From: Calliphora vicina
Taxonomy: Eukaryota; Arthropoda; Insecta; Diptera; Calliphoridae
Direction: 5' to 3'
DNA length: 64,000 nucleotides
Assembly (NCBI RefSeq): GCF_958450345.1
Contig: NC_088784.1
Span: 93,177,947 to 93,241,946 of the forward strand
Part shown: piece by piece, positions 48,401 through 54,400 of the stretch
Layout: every line of letters begins with the position of its first letter
Numbering within the stretch: position 1 is the stretch's first letter
Notes under the pieces: model-generated
What the model was told of the DNA's origin: nothing
Database searches by the model: none
The model's input: the letters and a program-made list of their open reading frames with translations, nothing else
Position numbers and translations under genes: made by a program

Positions 48401-51400
48401 CTAGGAATATGGGATAATATTTAGGTACCAAAATGTGAGAACTGAACTATAGGTACTTTTTTGTTCTTCTAATGGTACTTTTTTTAATTTTTTTTAATAA
48501 TGAACCAAGAAATATGAAATTAAATAGATATGGTCCTAAGTACTTTTGGTACTTTTTCGTTCTTCTAATGGTACTTTTTTGAATTTTTTTTTAATAATGA
48601 ACCTAGAAATATGAAATTAAATAGATATGGTTCTAAGTACTTTTGGTACTTTTTGAAAACAATTTTAATAATGAACCTGAAATCATGAAATTACGGACAT
48701 ATGATCCTGAATAAGTTGATCCGCAAAAGGTATATTTAGTGGTACTTTTTCTTCTTCTAATGGTACTTTTTGAATTTTCTTCAATAGAAAGACTTTATCG
48801 TACTTTTTTTTTATTATAATAGTACTTTATGTGTTTTGTTCATTAATGAAACCAGAAGCATGAAATAAAGCTTATATGGATTCGATTGAGTAGTAAATTC
48901 ACAAGTGGTGGCCTTATGGTACTTTTTTCTTTATTCTTATGGTACTTTTTAAATTTTGTATAACAATGGACCTAGAAACATGATATTAAGCATATATGGT
49001 CGTAAGTGAGAGAGAATTCAAGGAGGAGGACTTTTGCTACCTTTTCTTTATTCGAATGTAACTTTTTGTATTCTCTTTACCAATGAACATAAAAACATGA
49101 AATAAAGCTTATATGGACCTGAGCGAATGGGAAACCACAAGTGGGAGTTTATGGTACTTTTTCATTATTTTAATTGTAATTTTTGAATTCTTTTTATAAT
49201 AATGGACCTAGAAAAATGAAATTAAATAGAAATCAGAGGTATTAAATGTACAAATGTATTATGTACAAACGTTATTTGCTAATCAAATAATACTTTTTTA
49301 ATTGTTTAATTGATATACTTTTATTATAGTATCAAAATATATTTTAGTATCAAAATAATATTCTAGTTGCTAAGATTCTCTACATTTCTTATTACAGAAT
49401 ATAAATATAGTCTATATTTATATAGAATACTAAAAAATATATATTTAACTTACCAAGGAAATAAGTCTATCTCTTACTACATGAAATTAATGCAAACTGC
49501 AATCGCAATCTTAATTAGTTCATGTTTAGACTACTGAAATGTCAAATACTGTCAGCTGTCATTTTGACATCAACCAAATGGCGCTTGATTTTAATTTCAT
49601 ATGTATAACATCTCCTTCTAACAATAAGAATCTTTAAATAATATACAATATTTATACTGGTACGTGCGCGTATTTATTTACAGAACATAAATAAATTGCT
49701 TGTACATCACATCACTCAACATTTATAAACTTACATACATGTACTTGGATAATTGGGTATGTTAAAGCCAGAAAACTATTACTAACCCAGTAGTAATTGT
49801 CACTAATGTCTGATCACTTGGCTGACTCCACTTTATATATAATATTTTGGTTCTCTTAGTAGTGCAGAGAGAATTCAATTGGTTACTTTATACATTTGAT
49901 ATAATCTAGCGCGAAGACAATTGTCACCTAATTGTCCCTAAGTAATCTAGAGTGTAGTCACTTTAGACGGTTATTTTTTACTGCAACTTTTTGTTGATAT
50001 ACATAATTCTCATGCAGTTTGTATTATTTTTGCTTAAGCATACTGAGATGCCATGTAACCTAGGGTGAAATCAATTGTCACTTTAGTGTCTCTAAGTAAT
50101 CAAGAGTGTAGTCACTTTAAATGTTTTTTTTTCTACTGCACTTTAGAAAGTAGTTGTACCCAAAAATGTAATTGTAAAAGTATCATTGTAATCAGAAAGG
50201 GTCAAAGTAAATAGTCTAGTATCTAGTTATGTAGCTAATTGGCACCCTAAATGATAGGTGAAATAACTAGTTCGGTACAGTCTCCTAGAACTGCTGGGAA
50301 ACTACATCTTACCTCTAGAATACTAAATACTCTTACGTCTAAGATGTTAAGCGAAAAATCAAGTAAATAAATCATTTAGCCATTTATGGTGGTGATACGC
50401 CAATACCAACTCTACAAATCAATCATAAGAAAAGCATATAATTTATTTATATCATGACATTAAAATGCCACGAAAGTTTTTTTAACACCAATATACGGGT
50501 TTGTATATATGTATCTGTGTCGGAATATGCATTTGTATTGTGATTTCTAACACCTTTAGATCACTGCAATCATGTGTGTTCATCTGTCTGTCTATCTGTG
50601 TTTCTATTAATAATGCAAATCAAATGCTTAAATGTTGTTGCTTTGACTCACGTGCCAAAAACCAAACAACAGATGCTGGAGCCACAGAGTCACAGAAAAA
50701 TCGCATTTGTTACAAAAGATAACAACGACAGAGATTTTAATAGATTTCAACATATAAAAAATTGCAGCAAAAACTGCAAGTGCATATTTAATGCAGTATG
50801 TAGTTAACATGCTGGTTTTAAGCTGACGTTTTTTTTTTTTTTTTGAATTCAAGTTAAATGTAAAGCAAATACAACACACCTTATAATGGTCACGATATAA
50901 GGTTAAACAACGTCATGTAATAATTTTTTTATTACAATTTCAAATTTTAGGTTTTTTTTGTTTGCCATAATTTATGCTAAATGTTGTAAAATTATGCAAT
51001 TAAGTATGACAATAATTTAAATCTTTAATTTGATTTCAATTTCAACTTTAAATGAATGTGTTTTATTTCTAGTTACATGTTAACAATTTGTTTGTGCCAA
51101 CAACGCGTCATATGCGGGAAGTTTTGCTTTACTTCATTAATTTGAAAGTACCGCTGAAGCACACCAATTGCTCACAGCTTATGGTGAATGTAAGAGAGAT
51201 GGTTTATGCGGTTCAGAAGTAGTGATTATGACTCAGAAGGCAATGATTGCCCCAAAGTCAAATATCCATGGCAAAGTCAAATATCCAAGGTAGTGATCTG
51301 TATTTAGTGGGAGAAAGGGTCCTAAAAATTTAAAAATTTAAATTTTTAAGTCATTTACCCAATATATAAGGTAAGAATTAACAAGATATTTTATAGTCTA

Positions 51401-54400
51401 GCTAAAACTATAATTTTTTGAATATTTTAGGACACTAAATACATAATTTTGAGCTTATACTTAACCAGCTAATGGTTGATGTTAATCATGACAAAATTCT
51501 TTAAAACAAGCAAAAAAATAACTCCTAATTGATTTGCAAATTAAGCTGCTTTATGTCTTAACCCACGCTGTAAATTATGTAAATTGATGTTTGCTACTTT
51601 TTGTTTATTTTAAACCAATAACTTTAGGGTGGCTGCATTTCTAGCACCAGCAGTTAGGGAGCTGGATCAAATTAATTTTTTTAGATCAACTGGTTTTCGA
51701 GTTTTTATTTCTTCAAAATATGCAATTTGATGCTGGAATTTTGAAAAAAAAGTTGAAATAAATCTGTAATTTCTAAACTGATTTTAATAACATCGATTTT
51801 TAGTATAAACAAGTAAGAAAGTATGGTCGGTCAAGCCCGACCATATAATACCCTACACTAAGTAAAAGAGCAAAAACATTTTTCTTTTAAAATTTCAATA
51901 ATTTATATTTTTGAGTGATTTTCGGAAGTGGGCCTTATATGGGGGCTATGACCAATTATGGACCGATCACCATGAAATTAGGTCGTGTGATTTATGTCTA
52001 TATTAAAGTTAACTATGTTGAATTTTTTGTGTATACCAACATTTTTAAGCGATTTATGCACGTTAAAGTGATTTTCGGAAGCGGGCATATATGGGAGCTA
52101 TGACTAATTATGGACCGATCGTAACAAAATTTGGTGACATGAATTTTGTGTATACAAAACTTATTTGGAGCGGAATTTGTGGAGATACATACATATATAA
52201 ATTAAACATTTATGACCGATAAAGTCCAATTTCGGGAGGACATTTGTATGGGGGCTAGGTGAAATAATGGACCGATTTCAGCCAGTTTCAATAGGCTTGG
52301 TCCTTGGGCTGAGAAAATAAAATTGCGACCTGTACTCTGCGCACAAGGTTTACATGGACAGCCAGCCAGCCAGACGACCAGACGGACGAACGGACGGACA
52401 TCGTTTAATCAACTCAGAAAGTGATTCTAAGTCGATCGGTATACTTTAAGGTGGGTGTTAGACTAATATTTTTGGCCGTTACAAACGTCTGCAAAAACGC
52501 ATTATACCCTCCCCACTATGGTGGTGTAGGGTATAAAAACTCAAATATCGATCAAAAAGGTTTTAATTTTCAAGGACTATTTATATTTCAAATTTCAGAT
52601 CATTCTGATCATAAATGGATTTTTGGAGATTTTTTAAAAAAAATGTGAGACTCAAGGTGGCGTGGAATTTTGTTAATTAATCGTAAATAGCATTATTTTC
52701 AACTTTGGTTACCCCCACTGAAATTTCCTGGCAATAATTATCGTGGAATATTATAGTCCTGAAATGTCCTATTTGAAAGAAATATTTTTTTAATTTTCTC
52801 AAAAAAAGTGTCAAATTGACCCCAAATGAGTGGAGTTAGAGGGTTAAGATCTTCCACAAAATTATCCCCATAAAATTCCACAATATAACTCTTCCACTAA
52901 TTCCACAATTTTCTTACAACATTTTTTCATTTAGTATAATCCTCCCTTCGATCAAAAAATTTAAACTTTGACCCACTGTAAAAAAAAAAAAACTCAGACC
53001 AGCTGGACTATAAGGGTTTTCTACAAAAATTATCTACTCAACATGCGCTTTTAGAATTATAGGGTCGCTATTCTGTTCCAAAAATGATATTGGACAGTGT
53101 AATTAAAGAAAATATTTAAAAACAAGTAGAGAGCAATATTCGGCTATGCAAAATATTATATACTATAAAATTAAAATTTTAAATATTTTTAGGTAAACAA
53201 AATTTAAAAAAAGCCATAAGTGGGACATTTCATGTCAAATGAACCATCTTTTGAAATCGATGTCTTTCAATAGTATTGTATAGTAATGCAGAAACAATTT
53301 TTCAAGAAGATCGGTGGAGAATTCACTGACTTAGAGGGTGTCAAAATTCCACATTTTGGTCAAGCAGGTGGTTTTTCTTATCCATGTAACTTTTTACCTA
53401 TTGTTCTTAGCAAAATGTGCCCCAAATAGTTTAGATAGCTCTTTCTTCAATCTTTCGAAAAAAATATTTAAAAAAAAAAAAAAAATTTAATATTTTTTTC
53501 CGAAATCAAAATGTTTATTGACTTTTTTCAAAATGGGCCCTTTTTTCTTAAAATAAAGCTTACATATTTACCTTGAAGGCCCATTTGGTCACTTAGTGGG
53601 ATTCTAGGTCGATATCTATCAAAATAAATGTTTTGTAACTCAAAACATACAATTTTTGACTTTTTTTGGAAAAATCAAAAACTTTTTTTTTTCAAAATAG
53701 ACCCCTTTTTTAATTTGTTGCTTAAAAGAAAGCTTAGATCTATTCCTTTAAGACATATAAGGTCCCTTAGTGCGATGCGAGTGTAAAATCTATCAATATA
53801 AATATTTTGTAACTCAAGACAATTTGTGACTTTTTTTGCAAAATCGAACATTTTTTCAAAATGGGCCCTTATTAATTAATTTTTTTTTGTTCAAAAGAAA
53901 GCTTAGGGCTATTACTTTAGGACCTATTTGGACGCTTACTGGGATGCGAGTGGGATATCAAAATAAATGTTTTGTAACTCAAGATATAAATTTTTAGATT
54001 TTTTTTGGCGAAATCGAATGGGCCTTTTTTAAATTTTTTTTTTTTTTTGTTCAAAAGAATCGATTTTTTTTACCAAAAAAATTTATTCTGTTATAAAATA
54101 TTTTTCACTAATAAATACAATTTTTTTTAAAAAATTTATAAAAAATAAATTTAAATTTTGTTTAAATAAAAATATTTTTATTTTAAAATATAATTTGGTG
54201 AAGGGTATATACGATTTGGCACAGCTGAATTTAGCTCTCTTGTTGTTATATTTTTCTTTTAGTTTTATTTCTCTATTTTATTAAATTTTTTAAAAGAATT
54301 TAGTGTTTAATTTATTAGTAAACAAAATTTTATGAAAAAAAAAATTGGTGAACAATAAATTCGGTTTAAAAAATATTTTTCGCGATTTTTAATTATTGTA

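Noticed and set aside
50501..50879. Three overlapping ORFs of 73-83 codons
   Set aside because: On both strands with TATATG and TCTGTCTG low-complexity starts; no motif and no splice context.
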